Positions 25,355 through 34,956 of a stretch of 64,000 bases of DNA are shown here, piece after piece (position 1 is the stretch's first letter; each line of letters begins with the position of its first letter). Source of the DNA: an uncultured Treponema sp. (GTDB taxonomy: Bacteria; Spirochaetota; Spirochaetia; Treponematales; Treponemataceae); NCBI GenBank assembly GCA_949300145.1, contig CASGDA010000001.1, positions 1 to 64,000 of the forward strand, written 5' to 3'. The position numbers and the translations under genes were made by a program. A model generated the notes under the pieces. It worked only from the letters and a program-made list of their open reading frames with translations. It searched no databases and had not been told where the DNA came from.

Positions 25355-26686
25355 ATGAGGGCTGTCGATATTATCACACGAAAAAGGGACGGACAGGTTC
25401 TTTCCCGGGAAGAAATCGGATTCCTGATAGAAGGATGCGTGAAAGGGAATATCCCTGATTACCAGATTTCCGCATGGCTGATGGCCGTATTCTTCAAAGG
25501 AATGACCGCAGAGGAAACCGCCTTTTTAACCGATTCAATGCTTCATTCCGGGGAAATAGTGGATTTATCGGATATTCCCGGAAAAACGGTGGACAAGCAT
25601 TCCACCGGCGGCGTCGGGGACAAAATATCGATTCCCCTTGCACCAATCGCGGCGGCCTGCGGTGTCTTTGTTCCAATGATGAGCGGAAGAGGGCTCGGAC
25701 ATACAGGGGGAACCCTTGACAAACTTGACTCGATTACAGGATACAGGACGAGGCTTCCCCAGGAAGATTTCAACAGGATAATAAAAGAATGCGGATACGC
25801 CATGACAGGCCAGACGGAAAAAGTCGCGCCGGCGGATAAAATATTATACGCCCTGAGGGACGTGACGGGTACGGTTGAATCAATACCGCTTATAACGGCA
25901 AGCATCATGTCAAAGAAAGCCGCGGAAGGTACAGGAGCCCTGGTGTTCGACGTGAAATGCGGAAACGGCGCCTTCATGAAAACACCGGCGGATGCGGAAA
26001 AGCTGGCGTCCATGCTTGTGAACACAGGAAAGGCGCTTGGCAAAAAGTGTTCGGCCCTTATCACGGCTATGGATAATCCACTTGGAAAAATGACAGGGAA
26101 TTTCCTTGAGATTGAAGAATCAATGGATATTCTGGAGGGGAAGGGACCGGCTGACACCACGGAACTGACACTGGAACTGGCGGCACGGATGAACATGCTG
26201 GCGGGGAAAGCTTCTTCACCAGAAGAAGGAAGAAAGGCAGCCGAAGAGGCGGTGTCCTCCGGCCGGGCGATGGAAATTTTCCTCAAGAACGTGGCCCTTC
26301 AGGGCGGTGACGGGAAAAAACTGCTGGCGGACAGAGGCAGAAGACGCTCACAATACAAAACCGAAATAAGGGCGGAAAACTCCGGCACAATTTCGGCCAT
26401 AAACGCTTATGAAGTCGGTAAAGCTGGAATTGTTCTGGGAATAGGCCGTACCAGGGCGGACGAGGAAGTCTGCCCCGACGCCGGAATTATTTTCCACGCG
26501 AAACAGGGCACCGAAGTAAAAAAAGGAGATATTATCATGGAGGCATACGGGAAAAATTCCTCATGCCTTGCCGAGGCGGCCGCGATGTTGGAGAAGACAA
26601 TTGTTTACGGCGGGGATGGCGGAGAAAGCTCCGGACACACTTCCGCCGGAAATATAATACTGAAAGAAATAACAGATGGAAAATAA
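25355..26686 (+). CDS. pdp: Pyrimidine-nucleoside (thymidine) phosphorylase
   Basis: 443 residues. The start at 25355 is chosen for GGAGG five bases upstream. The signature VDKHSTGGVGDKISIPLAPI (phosphate and nucleoside binding), the following MMSGRGLGHTGGTLDKL and SIMSKKAAEGTGALVFDVK place it in the nucleoside phosphorylase / anthranilate phosphoribosyltransferase fold. A C-terminal alpha/beta domain follows (GIVLGIGRTRADEEVCPDAG). It splits pyrimidine nucleosides with phosphate to base plus sugar-1-phosphate. Whether it acts on thymidine only or also uridine is open. The recJ ATG lies inside its 3' end. Confidence 0.9.
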   Translation: MRAVDIITRKRDGQVLSREEIGFLIEGCVKGNIPDYQISAWLMAVFFKGMTAEETAFLTDSMLHSGEIVDLSDIPGKTVDKHSTGGVGDKISIPLAPIAAACGVFVPMMSGRGLGHTGGTLDKLDSITGYRTRLPQEDFNRIIKECGYAMTGQTEKVAPADKILYALRDVTGTVESIPLITASIMSKKAAEGTGALVFDVKCGNGAFMKTPADAEKLASMLVNTGKALGKKCSALITAMDNPLGKMTGNFLEIEESMDILEGKGPADTTELTLELAARMNMLAGKASSPEEGRKAAEEAVSSGRAMEIFLKNVALQGGDGKKLLADRGRRRSQYKTEIRAENSGTISAINAYEVGKAGIVLGIGRTRADEEVCPDAGIIFHAKQGTEVKKGDIIMEAYGKNSSCLAEAAAMLEKTIVYGGDGGESSGHTSAGNIILKEITDGK

Positions 26687-28868
26687 CACACATTGGATAA
26701 AAAAAGAAATCGACAGGGAAACCGTTAAGTGTATAGCTGAAAAATTCAAGTGCAAAGCCATTGTAGCCTCTATCCTTGCACGGCGTGGGATAACAGAAGG
26801 GAAAGACGCCCTGTACTTTCTTGAGGATGACCTGCGTTTCCTGCACAACCCCTTTTTATTCAAGGACATGGAGGATGCGGTCGATCGTGTCATCCAGGCA
26901 AAAGAAGAGGGGGAAAAGGTTCTTGTTTTCGGGGACAGGGACGTGGACGGAGTTACAGGCTCGGCGCTGCTGTACAACGCCCTTTCCGGCATGGGGATTG
27001 ATGTAAAAGTACGCATTCCCACAGGTGACGAACCCTACGGTCTGACAACGGAGGCGGTTGAACAGCATGCCGCTGAATACGGCTCCCTTATCATAACCGT
27101 GGACTGCGGAATATCATGCGTCAAGGAAATCGACAGGGCGAACGAGCTGGGCATAGACGTAATCGTCCTTGACCACCATACGCCGCCGGAAATCCTTCCG
27201 GATGCGGCTGTAATCATCGATCCCCATACCGAGGATTCAGGCTACCCATTCAAATACCTTTCAGGTTGCGCCGTAGCCTGGAAATTCATAACGGCGCTCC
27301 GTTTCGCGGAAACACCGGTGTATAAACAGAGTGTTTGCCTGCTGAATGTCAGACCCCTGAATGAAGCTTATTGTGTGGAAGTAATAAAAACCGTGAATAT
27401 GGTGGAAGAAAACCGTATTTACGAAACAGTGGTTCCCGGAATGGTCTCTTTTTCAAAGACACGTCTGCCCGCAATTCTGGAAGGCCAGCACATTTTTGTG
27501 TGGGATGCCCTGATGCAGAAAAAGCAGCTGGAGAAAATATTCGGCTCTTCGATAGAATTCAATTTTCTGGATATTTCGGAGGAAATAATATCCCTGATGC
27601 CGTCTTTCAAAGGGATGAGTCTGCTCAAACTGAAGAATTTCTCAAAAATAGGGCGGTACATGGAAAATCCTGTGAGTGAAATCGACAGCTTTTTCAACAT
27701 TTTTGTGACGTATATGCAGAAAAAAAGCCTCTTTTTCAGCAAAAAGGCGGAAGAGGAACTCCAGCTCGTAACCCTCGGAACACTGGCGGACATAATGCCG
27801 CTGAAAAACGAAAACAGAATCATGGTGCGCCACGGCATAGAGTCAATGAACAAATGCCCGGTACCCGGCGCCATGGAAATTCTTGCCCGGCAGGGACTCG
27901 CCGGAAAAAAAATACACGCACAGGATTTAAGCTGGAAAATAACCCCGGTAATCAATGCCGCGGGAAGAATGGGCAAACCGGAAACAGCCTTAAAACTCTT
28001 TCTGGCGGATACAACCCAGGAGGAACGTCAGTCCCTGTCAGAGGAAATCATACGCATGAACAATGAACGGAAGGACATGGGAAAGGAAACCTGGGTTGTC
28101 GCCGAACCCCTGGCAAAGGAAAGCTACGAAAAGAACAGCCGGAACATTGTGATGGCGGCCAGCCTTGAAATCAACCGGGGGATAACCGGTTTAACCGCGT
28201 CCAGACTTGCGAAATGTTTTAACGTCCCCGCCGTCGTGATGTCCATGCGTCCTGACGGAACCGGCGTGGGTTCCATGCGTTCAGCCCGCGGCGTTAATTT
28301 GAAAGCCATCATTGAAATGTGCGAAGACCTTTTTTCTGAACACGGGGGGCACGCCTTTGCCGCCGGGTTCTCCCTGAAAAAAGACATGCTGACCGACTTT
28401 GAGGCGCGGATTTCCGCCATCGCGGAAAACCTTGAATTCCCTGACACCGAAAACGGGAATGAAATCACGGTGGACGCACAGCTTCCGCTTGAATATATAA
28501 CGCCTGAAATTTCCGGCATAAACGATATTTTTGAGCCGTTCGGGGAAGGGAACGAACCCATCCACTTTTTAGCCTGCGGGTTGAAAATAATAAACGCCGA
28601 TATTATCGGCAAGGGAGAGAAGCAGCACCTGAAACTGACCCTGGACTGCGGAAAATACAAATGGCCGGCTCTTTTCTGGAATTCAGCGGACAGGTACGGC
28701 CGTGATTTCAACTGCGGGGACAAAATAGACGCGGTTTTCAAGGTCGCAGATAATTTTTACAACGGAGCGAGCACCTCCCAGATGATTCTCGTGGATGTGA
28801 AAAAGCACAGTCCGGAAAATAAGGTTCCGCAGCAAAAATACCACGAAACAACAAAAATTTCCGTATGA
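26676..28868 (+). CDS. recJ: Single-stranded-DNA-specific exonuclease RecJ
   Basis: 730 residues. The DHH core has FGDRDVDGVTG (D87, D89, D91), the VLDHHTPPE motif (D166-H168) and GCAVAWKF. A DHHA1-like segment follows (SMRSARGVNLKAIIEMCEDL, EHGGHAFAAGFSL), and then a C-terminal OB fold. RecJ degrades 5' ends of single strands for RecFOR repair. GDRDVDG carries Arg where GDYDVDG is usual. There is an insertion of about 100 residues (230-340) between the DHH motifs and the second half. It overlaps pdp by 11 bases. Confidence 0.88.
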   Translation: MENNTHWIKKEIDRETVKCIAEKFKCKAIVASILARRGITEGKDALYFLEDDLRFLHNPFLFKDMEDAVDRVIQAKEEGEKVLVFGDRDVDGVTGSALLYNALSGMGIDVKVRIPTGDEPYGLTTEAVEQHAAEYGSLIITVDCGISCVKEIDRANELGIDVIVLDHHTPPEILPDAAVIIDPHTEDSGYPFKYLSGCAVAWKFITALRFAETPVYKQSVCLLNVRPLNEAYCVEVIKTVNMVEENRIYETVVPGMVSFSKTRLPAILEGQHIFVWDALMQKKQLEKIFGSSIEFNFLDISEEIISLMPSFKGMSLLKLKNFSKIGRYMENPVSEIDSFFNIFVTYMQKKSLFFSKKAEEELQLVTLGTLADIMPLKNENRIMVRHGIESMNKCPVPGAMEILARQGLAGKKIHAQDLSWKITPVINAAGRMGKPETALKLFLADTTQEERQSLSEEIIRMNNERKDMGKETWVVAEPLAKESYEKNSRNIVMAASLEINRGITGLTASRLAKCFNVPAVVMSMRPDGTGVGSMRSARGVNLKAIIEMCEDLFSEHGGHAFAAGFSLKKDMLTDFEARISAIAENLEFPDTENGNEITVDAQLPLEYITPEISGINDIFEPFGEGNEPIHFLACGLKIINADIIGKGEKQHLKLTLDCGKYKWPALFWNSADRYGRDFNCGDKIDAVFKVADNFYNGASTSQMILVDVKKHSPENKVPQQKYHETTKISV

Positions 28869-28891
28869 CATGTACACAACAAGGAGACTCA

Positions 28892-29932
28892 ATGATGAAA
28901 TCATATTCCGGAAAATCCGGTGGAACCGTTAAATTCCCGCGGGCGGCGGCAGCCCTCCTCTCCCTGCTGGTTTTTCTTCCGGCCATCGTTTCCGCATCAG
29001 GGAAATCTGAATCAAAAGAAAACACAGCGGGAGGGCTTCAGGAAGTAATTCTGCCCGCCGAGGGAACAGCGGGGGAAGCCTTTGCGGTTCTTTTCAAGCT
29101 TACCGCCCCTGCGGACGACATCTCGGTAAAACTGAAAAACGAAAGCGGTGAAATTCTAACCGCCGGCAAGGGGTTCTCCCTCCAGTCCGGGGAAACCCAA
29201 AACGGAAACAAAAGGTACATATACGCGGCTCTCATAGGCCTTTCGATATTCCTGGAAGATGGAATTTACAGACTGGAATATTCCCTTGCCTCAAATGGAA
29301 GTGAAACCGCAGGCTGTACAGAACTGCTGGTGAGCGCCCCGGAATGGAACACTGAAAAAATAGCCCTTGACGAACGGAATACCGCCGTGCGTACAAACTG
29401 GGGTGAGGAGAGGAAAGCCCAGATAGCAAAACTCAACGGAATACTGTTTTCCTGTGATGAAAATGCCGCCAGATTTGCCGGAAGATACATAAAGCCTGTC
29501 GATTCCAACCGCATAACCTCATATTTCGGTGACAGAAGGGTTTTCCTCTATTCTGACGGCGGTTCGGATGACTCCGCCCACTACGGGGTGGATTTCGGTG
29601 TTCCGACAGGAACCGAAGTAGTGGCCGCGGGAGGCGGCAGGGTTGTGATGGCGGAAAACAGGATTTCAACCGGCTGGTCCGTTGTAATTGAACATATGCC
29701 GGGTTTATTCAGTTTGTATTACCATTTAAATGAAATGAATTGCAGTGTCGGAGACACGGTTGAACCGGGAGATCTTATAGGAAAATCAGGGGCGACGGGA
29801 CTGGCCACGGGCCCGCACCTGCACTGGGAATTCAGGGTGAACGGAGAAGCGGTCTCACCCTGGTTTTTCCTGGAAAAAGGGATATTTTTACCGGTGACAC
29901 CTGTAGATACAGTACAGTCAGCCGTCAATTGA
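28892..29932 (+). CDS. Secreted M23-family peptidase
   Basis: 346 residues. The start at 28892 has AAGGAG five bases upstream. An earlier ATG at 28865 overlaps the recJ stop but has no such site. A signal peptide (LLSLLVFLPAIVSASG) is followed by about 170 residues of uncharacterised beta-rich sequence and then the LytM/M23 domain. Zinc ligands are H230 and D234 in HYGVDFG and H311 in GPHLHWEF, with the catalytic H309. It is predicted to cut peptide cross-links in peptidoglycan, or to act as an activator of amidases. Confidence 0.85.
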   Translation: MMKSYSGKSGGTVKFPRAAAALLSLLVFLPAIVSASGKSESKENTAGGLQEVILPAEGTAGEAFAVLFKLTAPADDISVKLKNESGEILTAGKGFSLQSGETQNGNKRYIYAALIGLSIFLEDGIYRLEYSLASNGSETAGCTELLVSAPEWNTEKIALDERNTAVRTNWGEERKAQIAKLNGILFSCDENAARFAGRYIKPVDSNRITSYFGDRRVFLYSDGGSDDSAHYGVDFGVPTGTEVVAAGGGRVVMAENRISTGWSVVIEHMPGLFSLYYHLNEMNCSVGDTVEPGDLIGKSGATGLATGPHLHWEFRVNGEAVSPWFFLEKGIFLPVTPVDTVQSAVN

Positions 29933-29957
29933 CAAAAGGGGCTGTTTCTGGTAAATT
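29929..29957 (+). promoter_or_regulatory. rpsU promoter
   Basis: TTGACA (29929-29934) overlaps the M23 peptidase stop. A 17-base spacer and TAAATT (29952-29957) follow. The leader is about 36 bases and ends in a near-perfect AGGAGGTGAT. Confidence 0.65.
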
Positions 29958-29999
29958 TTACATTAATATTTACGGAAAGCCGAAAGGAGGTGATGTCGG

Positions 30000-30209
30000 G
30001 TGGCTCGCATTGTTGTGGATGATTCAGAGAATCTTGAAAAAGCCATAAAACGTTTCAAGAGGATGGTTGAAAAAGAAGGTATCATCCGTGAGTGGAAAAA
30101 GCGGGAATTCTACGAAAAGCCTTCTACAATTCTTAACAGGAAAAACAAGGCACTCCGCAGAAAGCTCATGAAAAAAAACCGTAAAATTAAAGACAGCAAA
30201 GGTTTTTAA
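30000..30209 (+). CDS. rpsU: 30S ribosomal protein S21
   Basis: 69 residues, full length for bS21, very basic ([12 protein letters not shown]). It starts with GTG after an AGGAGGTGAT Shine-Dalgarno that pairs nearly fully with the 16S tail, unusual in strength for this window. S21 assists initiation-site pairing on the 30S platform. A strong promoter lies upstream and a strong terminator downstream, so it is monocistronic. Confidence 0.95.
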   Translation: MARIVVDDSENLEKAIKRFKRMVEKEGIIREWKKREFYEKPSTILNRKNKALRRKLMKKNRKIKDSKGF

Positions 30210-30224
30210 TTTTCGCTAAAAGAC

Positions 30225-30266
30225 AAGGCACGTGGACAGAAGGCTGCTTCTGTTCCGTGCCTTTTT
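30225..30266 (+). terminator. rpsU terminator
   Basis: A stem of about 17 bp (left arm AAGGCACGTGGACAGAAG, right arm CTTCTGTTCCGTGCCTT, GCTG loop) followed by T-run. Very strong intrinsic terminator. Confidence 0.88.
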
Positions 30267-30311
30267 GCATTCTCACTGATAATTCTTGAAATTCAGAGGA
30301 TTTGTTTAATA

Positions 30312-31310
30312 ATGGCATACGCTACCACGCAGCAGCTGACACGTTATTACGATACATATAAAAACATAGACGTTACATTCACAAAAGAAGTCACTGCTAT
30401 CCTCGGGTTACAGACACAACAGGTTTTTATAAAAGCAGACGGGCGGCAATGGCCCTGTATTATAAATTCTTCTTCACTTGTCGGTGCAAAAGTTATTGCC
30501 GGTACAAGGAACGGATTAATCCCAAAAATACAAAAAGACGTTTCAGCGGTCAACCTCCGCTTTTCATTTGTGGACAACGAAAACAAGGAGCCGGTTTCGT
30601 TTTTCATCAACAGCAAGGCGGCGGGTTTTTCTCCTTATGGAACCAACAATGATTTAGTGTTGATACAACTCCAGTACATACAAAGGGCCCCTGACTTTCT
30701 CATAGAAAAACTGGGCTCCCTTCTCGATGCGAACGTAAATTCAAAAAGACGGCGGGAGGACAGGATTTTAGTCACGGCTGATACAATGCGGAAAATAGGA
30801 ATCCTGCAGAAGGAAACCATTATATTCATCCAGGGTGTGCCGAGACGCTGCATAATCCGTGATATATCCTTTTCCGGTGCGAAAGTCATTATGATAGGGA
30901 TTGCCCAATTCATCAGGGACAAGGATGTCGTCCTCCGGATAGATTTTGAGGAGCCGAGAACCGCGATAGGCCTCCACGGGAAAATAATCAGAACCGAGGA
31001 TGTCAGGGACAGGAAAGACCTTGTGGCCCTTGCGATACAGTTTGTTGAGAACGAAATCCCCATGACATACAAGATGCACTTGAACCACTATATCAGCTCC
31101 CTGACAAAGCATGACATAAACCGTATGCAGAACCAGAGGATTCAACAGATGGAATCAATGCCGCCGGGAACATCTCCCGTGTCCCGTCCTGCTGAACAGG
31201 CAGCCGGTCCAGCGAATAAGCCGCCCGAAAAAGCCGCGGACAGCCAGCCGGAAACCGCCCAGACTTCCGCTGGCAAAATAGACCTGAGCACACTGGATAT
31301 TGACTTTTAA
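30312..31310 (+). CDS. PilZ-domain c-di-GMP-binding protein
   Basis: 332 residues. An N-terminal domain of about 140 residues is followed by the PilZ domain. The binding motifs are RREDR (R147 and R151 in the RxxxR pattern) and D184-x-S186-x-x-G189 in RDISFSGAKV. A Pro/Ala-rich tail ends the chain. PilZ proteins of this spirochaete kind, known as PlzA in Borrelia and TDE0214 in T. denticola, bind cyclic di-GMP and affect motility and virulence. AGAGG is 13 bases from the ATG. No motility gene is adjacent. Confidence 0.85.
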   Translation: MAYATTQQLTRYYDTYKNIDVTFTKEVTAILGLQTQQVFIKADGRQWPCIINSSSLVGAKVIAGTRNGLIPKIQKDVSAVNLRFSFVDNENKEPVSFFINSKAAGFSPYGTNNDLVLIQLQYIQRAPDFLIEKLGSLLDANVNSKRRREDRILVTADTMRKIGILQKETIIFIQGVPRRCIIRDISFSGAKVIMIGIAQFIRDKDVVLRIDFEEPRTAIGLHGKIIRTEDVRDRKDLVALAIQFVENEIPMTYKMHLNHYISSLTKHDINRMQNQRIQQMESMPPGTSPVSRPAEQAAGPANKPPEKAADSQPETAQTSAGKIDLSTLDIDF

Positions 31311-31349
31311 GCCCGTCATCCAGCCGAAACCATAAAACAGGAAACAAAC

Positions 31350-32525
31350 GTGAAAGACCCTCTCGATTCGCTTGTATTTATCCGCCTGAATAAAAAACCA
31401 GATATTCTGGGCTCTTTTCAGGATTTTAACCCGGACATTCCCCTCCCCGTCCGGCTTCCTCCGGAAGAAGCAAAGCCAGGAAAACAGGAAGGGCAGAGCC
31501 GGACATTGAGCACGGAAGCCGTGCTGGCGGGAATCCTGACTGTTTTTGCATGGGACACGGAAAATCCGGACAAAGATTATTATAAAAAACTCCTCCTGAA
31601 AATCAGACCCGATTTGCGCAGGGAATTAACCGAAGCGGCCCTGATAAAAATACGGAACAAGGATTTTGATTTGGCAGAGGAAATATTCCTGGCCCTCAAG
31701 GGGATAAACCCCGGCGACAGGGAAACAACCCTCAATATAGCCCTGCTTTCGGAAGAAAAGGCGGAAAAATCCGCATCTGAAGGAAACAAGGAAAAAGAGG
31801 ATTTCTATATACAGGAAGCAGAAAGATATTACAGGGAAGCGATGGAGGCGGATCCTCCCCTGCCAGAAGCTTTTTTCAATGCCGGATACTTTTTCCTCAA
31901 CCGTCATGAATACAAAAAGGCGGCGGAAGCCTTCCAGACTTACTGCACACTGGAAACCGGCACCGATGAAACCTCCCTCATCCGGAAGGAAAAAGCGGAG
32001 GCCATCACGGCAGGTATACGCTCAAAAAATCTGGATGACTCCTTATTCAAAGCCGCATACGATTTAATCAACAAAGGTGAAGAAGAGCGGGCCATTGAAG
32101 ATATAAGGCTTTTTCTGGAGCGCCGGCCGAAAGTCTGGAACGCATGGTTCATGCTCGGCTGGGCCCTCCGGAGGCTGGAACGTTGGGAAGATGCAAAAAA
32201 CTCTTTCCTCCGGGCCCTGGAGCTCAGGGAAGAGCCGGAGGATTCCTCCGGCGGCCGGGATGAACCCGGGGAAGGACTGGCCGACATCTGCAACGAAATA
32301 GCGATATGCACACTGGAAGCAGGCCTCTACGAAGAAAGCCGGCGCTGGCTTATGACGGGACTTGAAGCGGACCCGGAGAACGTGAAAATAATTTCAAATC
32401 TGGGTGTGGTTGCGTGGAAAACCGGGAACCGGCAGGAAGCGGAAGGATTTTTCCGCACCGCGCTGGAAATAAGCCCTGAAGACAAAACCGCCCTTCTGCT
32501 GTTGAGGCAGATGGAATCCTCCTGA
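31350..32525 (+). CDS. Cytoplasmic TPR-repeat protein
   Basis: 391 residues from a GTG start with AGGA upstream. No signal peptide. From about residue 110 on, the chain is made of TPR helices (AERYYREAMEADPPLPEAFF, NAGYFFLNRHEYKKAAEAF, WFMLGWALRRLERWEDAKN, NLGVVAWKTGNRQEAEGFF). It follows the PilZ gene by 39 bases and is probably in its transcript. It may act as an adaptor for the PilZ protein (inference). It converges with the DUF192 gene. Confidence 0.8.
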   Translation: MKDPLDSLVFIRLNKKPDILGSFQDFNPDIPLPVRLPPEEAKPGKQEGQSRTLSTEAVLAGILTVFAWDTENPDKDYYKKLLLKIRPDLRRELTEAALIKIRNKDFDLAEEIFLALKGINPGDRETTLNIALLSEEKAEKSASEGNKEKEDFYIQEAERYYREAMEADPPLPEAFFNAGYFFLNRHEYKKAAEAFQTYCTLETGTDETSLIRKEKAEAITAGIRSKNLDDSLFKAAYDLINKGEEERAIEDIRLFLERRPKVWNAWFMLGWALRRLERWEDAKNSFLRALELREEPEDSSGGRDEPGEGLADICNEIAICTLEAGLYEESRRWLMTGLEADPENVKIISNLGVVAWKTGNRQEAEGFFRTALEISPEDKTALLLLRQMESS

Positions 32526-32552
32526 ATGATTTTAACGGACGAAAGCTTACAT

Positions 32553-33074
32553 CTAATTCGAAGCCTTTATTTGTCTGAGGGCGGCGAGGGTTTCTTCCGA
32601 AAAGCGGCATCCGGGGCTGATTCCCCGGGCGGCGAACCAGCCGGCAGGAACCTCCAGGGCGTATCTGCGGTAGCCCGGACTGTTTACGGTCTCCAAGCTG
32701 AACGGTTCCATGTCAAAAATTTCCCTGAAAACCCCTTTTGAATCTATAAAGGCGATGGAAAGGGGAACCTCTGTATCTTTCATCCAGAAACTCATTTTTT
32801 CATCCCCGGGATAAATGAAAATCATTCCGGTTCCTTCCGGGATTTTTTTCCTGTGCATGAAACCTCTCGCCCTGGATTGGAAATCAGCCGCAATTTCAGC
32901 TTCCACGCATACAGGAGAGTCGGCGGAAGGAGCTTCAATAAAAAGCGGAAGTTTCCCGGCGGACCCGGTTGGAGTCAAAGGAAAGGCGAATAACACTGTC
33001 CGGCATAAAAACAAAGCACCCAAAATACCGCGTAAAAAAGAACCTGAAATCCTAGAATTCTGAAACAAAATCAT
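32553..33074 (-). CDS. DUF192 family exported protein
   Basis: 173 residues. The N-terminal signal anchor (LRGILGALFLCRTVLFAF) is followed by the DUF192 pattern: ARGFMHRKKIPEGTGMIFIY, FWMKDTEVPLSIAFIDSKG and ALEVPAGWFAARGISPG. Function of the family is unproven. It is found widely as a small secreted barrel. It overlaps the upstream exported-protein gene by 23 bases, third in the cNMP-sensor operon. Confidence 0.82.
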   Translation of the reverse strand: MILFQNSRISGSFLRGILGALFLCRTVLFAFPLTPTGSAGKLPLFIEAPSADSPVCVEAEIAADFQSRARGFMHRKKIPEGTGMIFIYPGDEKMSFWMKDTEVPLSIAFIDSKGVFREIFDMEPFSLETVNSPGYRRYALEVPAGWFAARGISPGCRFSEETLAALRQIKASN

Positions 33075-33666
33075 CCCTCAATATATTTTCACGGGTACGG
33101 TTGTCCGTTTCCGAACTGACAATAGAATTGAACACCGTCAAATCAATATACTTGACGGTCAGGGGTCTTTCAAGGGAAAGACGCAGCTTCTCCGAATTCC
33201 AGACCGACTTTGAAGGATCCACTGTATCCGGTTCCCCGTATTTTTCAACGAGCGAAGAGAATATTGAAAAATAATCTATCCTTTCAGAGTCAAGGGCAAA
33301 AGCCATGTTATACAATACGCCCTCATAAAACTGGAACCATGAACGGGAAATAAAAGAAGAGCCGGAAGTCTCTATCAAATTACGCTGCTGTCCGCCGGGG
33401 ATTAACGAAACATCACGTTCCCCGCGGTAACCGAAGATACGGTCAGAAGACAGGGCTTCTTTCACGGCGTCAATATCCATACCCAGTGAAATACCACGGA
33501 ATGAAGAAGGAAGTGATTCCTCGTTTTCGGACGGAACATCTGCAGGAGGAAGAGCGGCGGCCTCCTTCCCTTCTACGCTTTCTCCGGCGGAAGCAGGAAG
33601 AGACACCAACGGGAACAGCAGCAAAGTAAATACCGCAAATGCAATGCCGCGGAACAAGGAAAACAT
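33052..33666 (-). CDS. Exported protein of unknown function
   Basis: 204 residues. A signal peptide (FAVFTLLLFPLVSLPASAG) is followed by a Pro/Glu-rich linker and a domain beginning FRGISLGMDIDAVKEALSS that is repeated in many treponemal periplasmic proteins as I recall. It has LVEKYGEPDTVDPSKSVW, the type of segment in small periplasmic folds of unclear role. Its ATG overlaps the stop of the cNMP-binding protein gene (TAATG), so translation is coupled. Confidence 0.7.
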   Translation of the reverse strand: MFSLFRGIAFAVFTLLLFPLVSLPASAGESVEGKEAAALPPADVPSENEESLPSSFRGISLGMDIDAVKEALSSDRIFGYRGERDVSLIPGGQQRNLIETSGSSFISRSWFQFYEGVLYNMAFALDSERIDYFSIFSSLVEKYGEPDTVDPSKSVWNSEKLRLSLERPLTVKYIDLTVFNSIVSSETDNRTRENILRDDFVSEF

Positions 33667-34895
33667 TACCGCCCCCTGGCTTCCATGTGGGAACGTTCAA
33701 GCTCGCTCCGTTTACGGCGGGCGGCGATCTGCTTCCCTAAATCCATCAAATCATTCGTATAAAGCTTTCCTTTTTCCACTTTCACCACACCGTTACGGAG
33801 GAAGGCCGCCAAATCCATCTGAGCCTGTTCCTTGGGAATTCCGCACATACTGGCCAGCTCGTCCGGACCGAAATCAAACACATACTGTTTCCCGGGCTGA
33901 AACACAACCCTGAGTTTTTCAAGCTGGATGGAAAGCATATCGTACATGCGGGAAACCGAGTCCTTAATCGCGGTGTTGGCGAGCTGCTTATACATGAGCC
34001 ATATCCTGTCCGCAAGAGTGGTGGTGAGCCTTGTTATAAGCTGTGGTTGGGTTGAAACCATCTGGTTGAAGTTCTGCCTGTTCACGCACAGGATATGCGT
34101 TCCTGCGAGGGCGATGGCGCTCGCGGAACGGGGCTTGTTCTCCAGCAGGGCCATTTCCCCGAACATATCCCCGGCTTTCAGCACGGCAAGAAGAACCTCG
34201 TTGTCATCAACAATCTTTGTTATTTTCACCTGCCCCTTCTGTATGATATACATTTCGGAACCGGGCTGGCATTCACAGAATATCATTGTTTCTTCATCAA
34301 ATGTACGGGACAGGATACCCGGTTTAGGCTCAAGCATCTCTGTGGAAGCCTTGACCCCCATTGACTTTATGGACATAAAACGCTCCCTGGCAGCCGTAGC
34401 GAGAGAACCGTTGGGAGCGTTTTTCAGATAATGATAATAAGCGTATAAAGCCAAAGAGTGCTTTGACAGGCGGGAATAATAGTCACCGATTGTGAATAAG
34501 TGACTGATATCGATTTCAGCGTTTTTTTTCAGAGTGATTCTTGCCAAAGCGTCATCCAAGTACCGGACTTTCCGTGAAAACGAAAAAATTATTTTCATTG
34601 CCACAGGAGTATTTTTCACGATAAGTTCAGGAAACTGATCCCTGCGGACAGAAATCAGGGAAACATCCGTAACAGCGGAAGCCGTTTCAATCTGGCTGTG
34701 TCCGGACATGGAAGAAACAACCCCGATAAAATCACCGGGACCGAGAATATTCCCCTGTTCTTCCGCAACAATCTGGGTTTCCTTTGCTATCCGTACCTGG
34801 CCGCTTTGAATAATATAAAACCTATCCGAAGAAGCCTGTCCTTCAAGAATAATAAAGGAATTCTTTTTAAAATGAATAAAGGCTAATTGAAGCAA
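33666..34895 (-). CDS. Tandem cyclic-nucleotide-binding protein with Crp-like C-terminus
   Basis: 409 residues. Two cNMP-binding folds lie at about 10-110 and 205-310: GQASSDRFYIIQSGQVRI and GSEMYIIQKGQVKI with GDMFGEMALLENKPRSASAIA, whose phosphate-binding cassette (GEMAL, RSASA) looks intact in the second domain and degenerate in the first. A helical linker and a Crp-like winged helix follow (ELASMCGIPKEQAQMDLAAFLRN). A TTG start is chosen, with GGGGTGG upstream and a consensus promoter. From memory T. pallidum has a similar protein (TP0089) next to murB. Its target genes are unknown. Confidence 0.8.
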   Translation of the reverse strand: MLQLAFIHFKKNSFIILEGQASSDRFYIIQSGQVRIAKETQIVAEEQGNILGPGDFIGVVSSMSGHSQIETASAVTDVSLISVRRDQFPELIVKNTPVAMKIIFSFSRKVRYLDDALARITLKKNAEIDISHLFTIGDYYSRLSKHSLALYAYYHYLKNAPNGSLATAARERFMSIKSMGVKASTEMLEPKPGILSRTFDEETMIFCECQPGSEMYIIQKGQVKITKIVDDNEVLLAVLKAGDMFGEMALLENKPRSASAIALAGTHILCVNRQNFNQMVSTQPQLITRLTTTLADRIWLMYKQLANTAIKDSVSRMYDMLSIQLEKLRVVFQPGKQYVFDFGPDELASMCGIPKEQAQMDLAAFLRNGVVKVEKGKLYTNDLMDLGKQIAARRKRSELERSHMEARGR

Positions 34896-34913
34896 AATAA
34901 ACCACCCCGATAA

Positions 34914-34942
34914 AGTATAAAATCAGAGAAAAAATTTGTCAA
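34914..34942 (-). promoter_or_regulatory. Promoter of the cNMP-binding protein operon
   Basis: Minus-strand TTGACA (34937-34942), a 17-base spacer, then TATACT (34914-34919), about 12 bases before the ribosome binding site. Strong match. Confidence 0.75.
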
Positions 34943-34956
34943 TTAAAGAGTAAACA

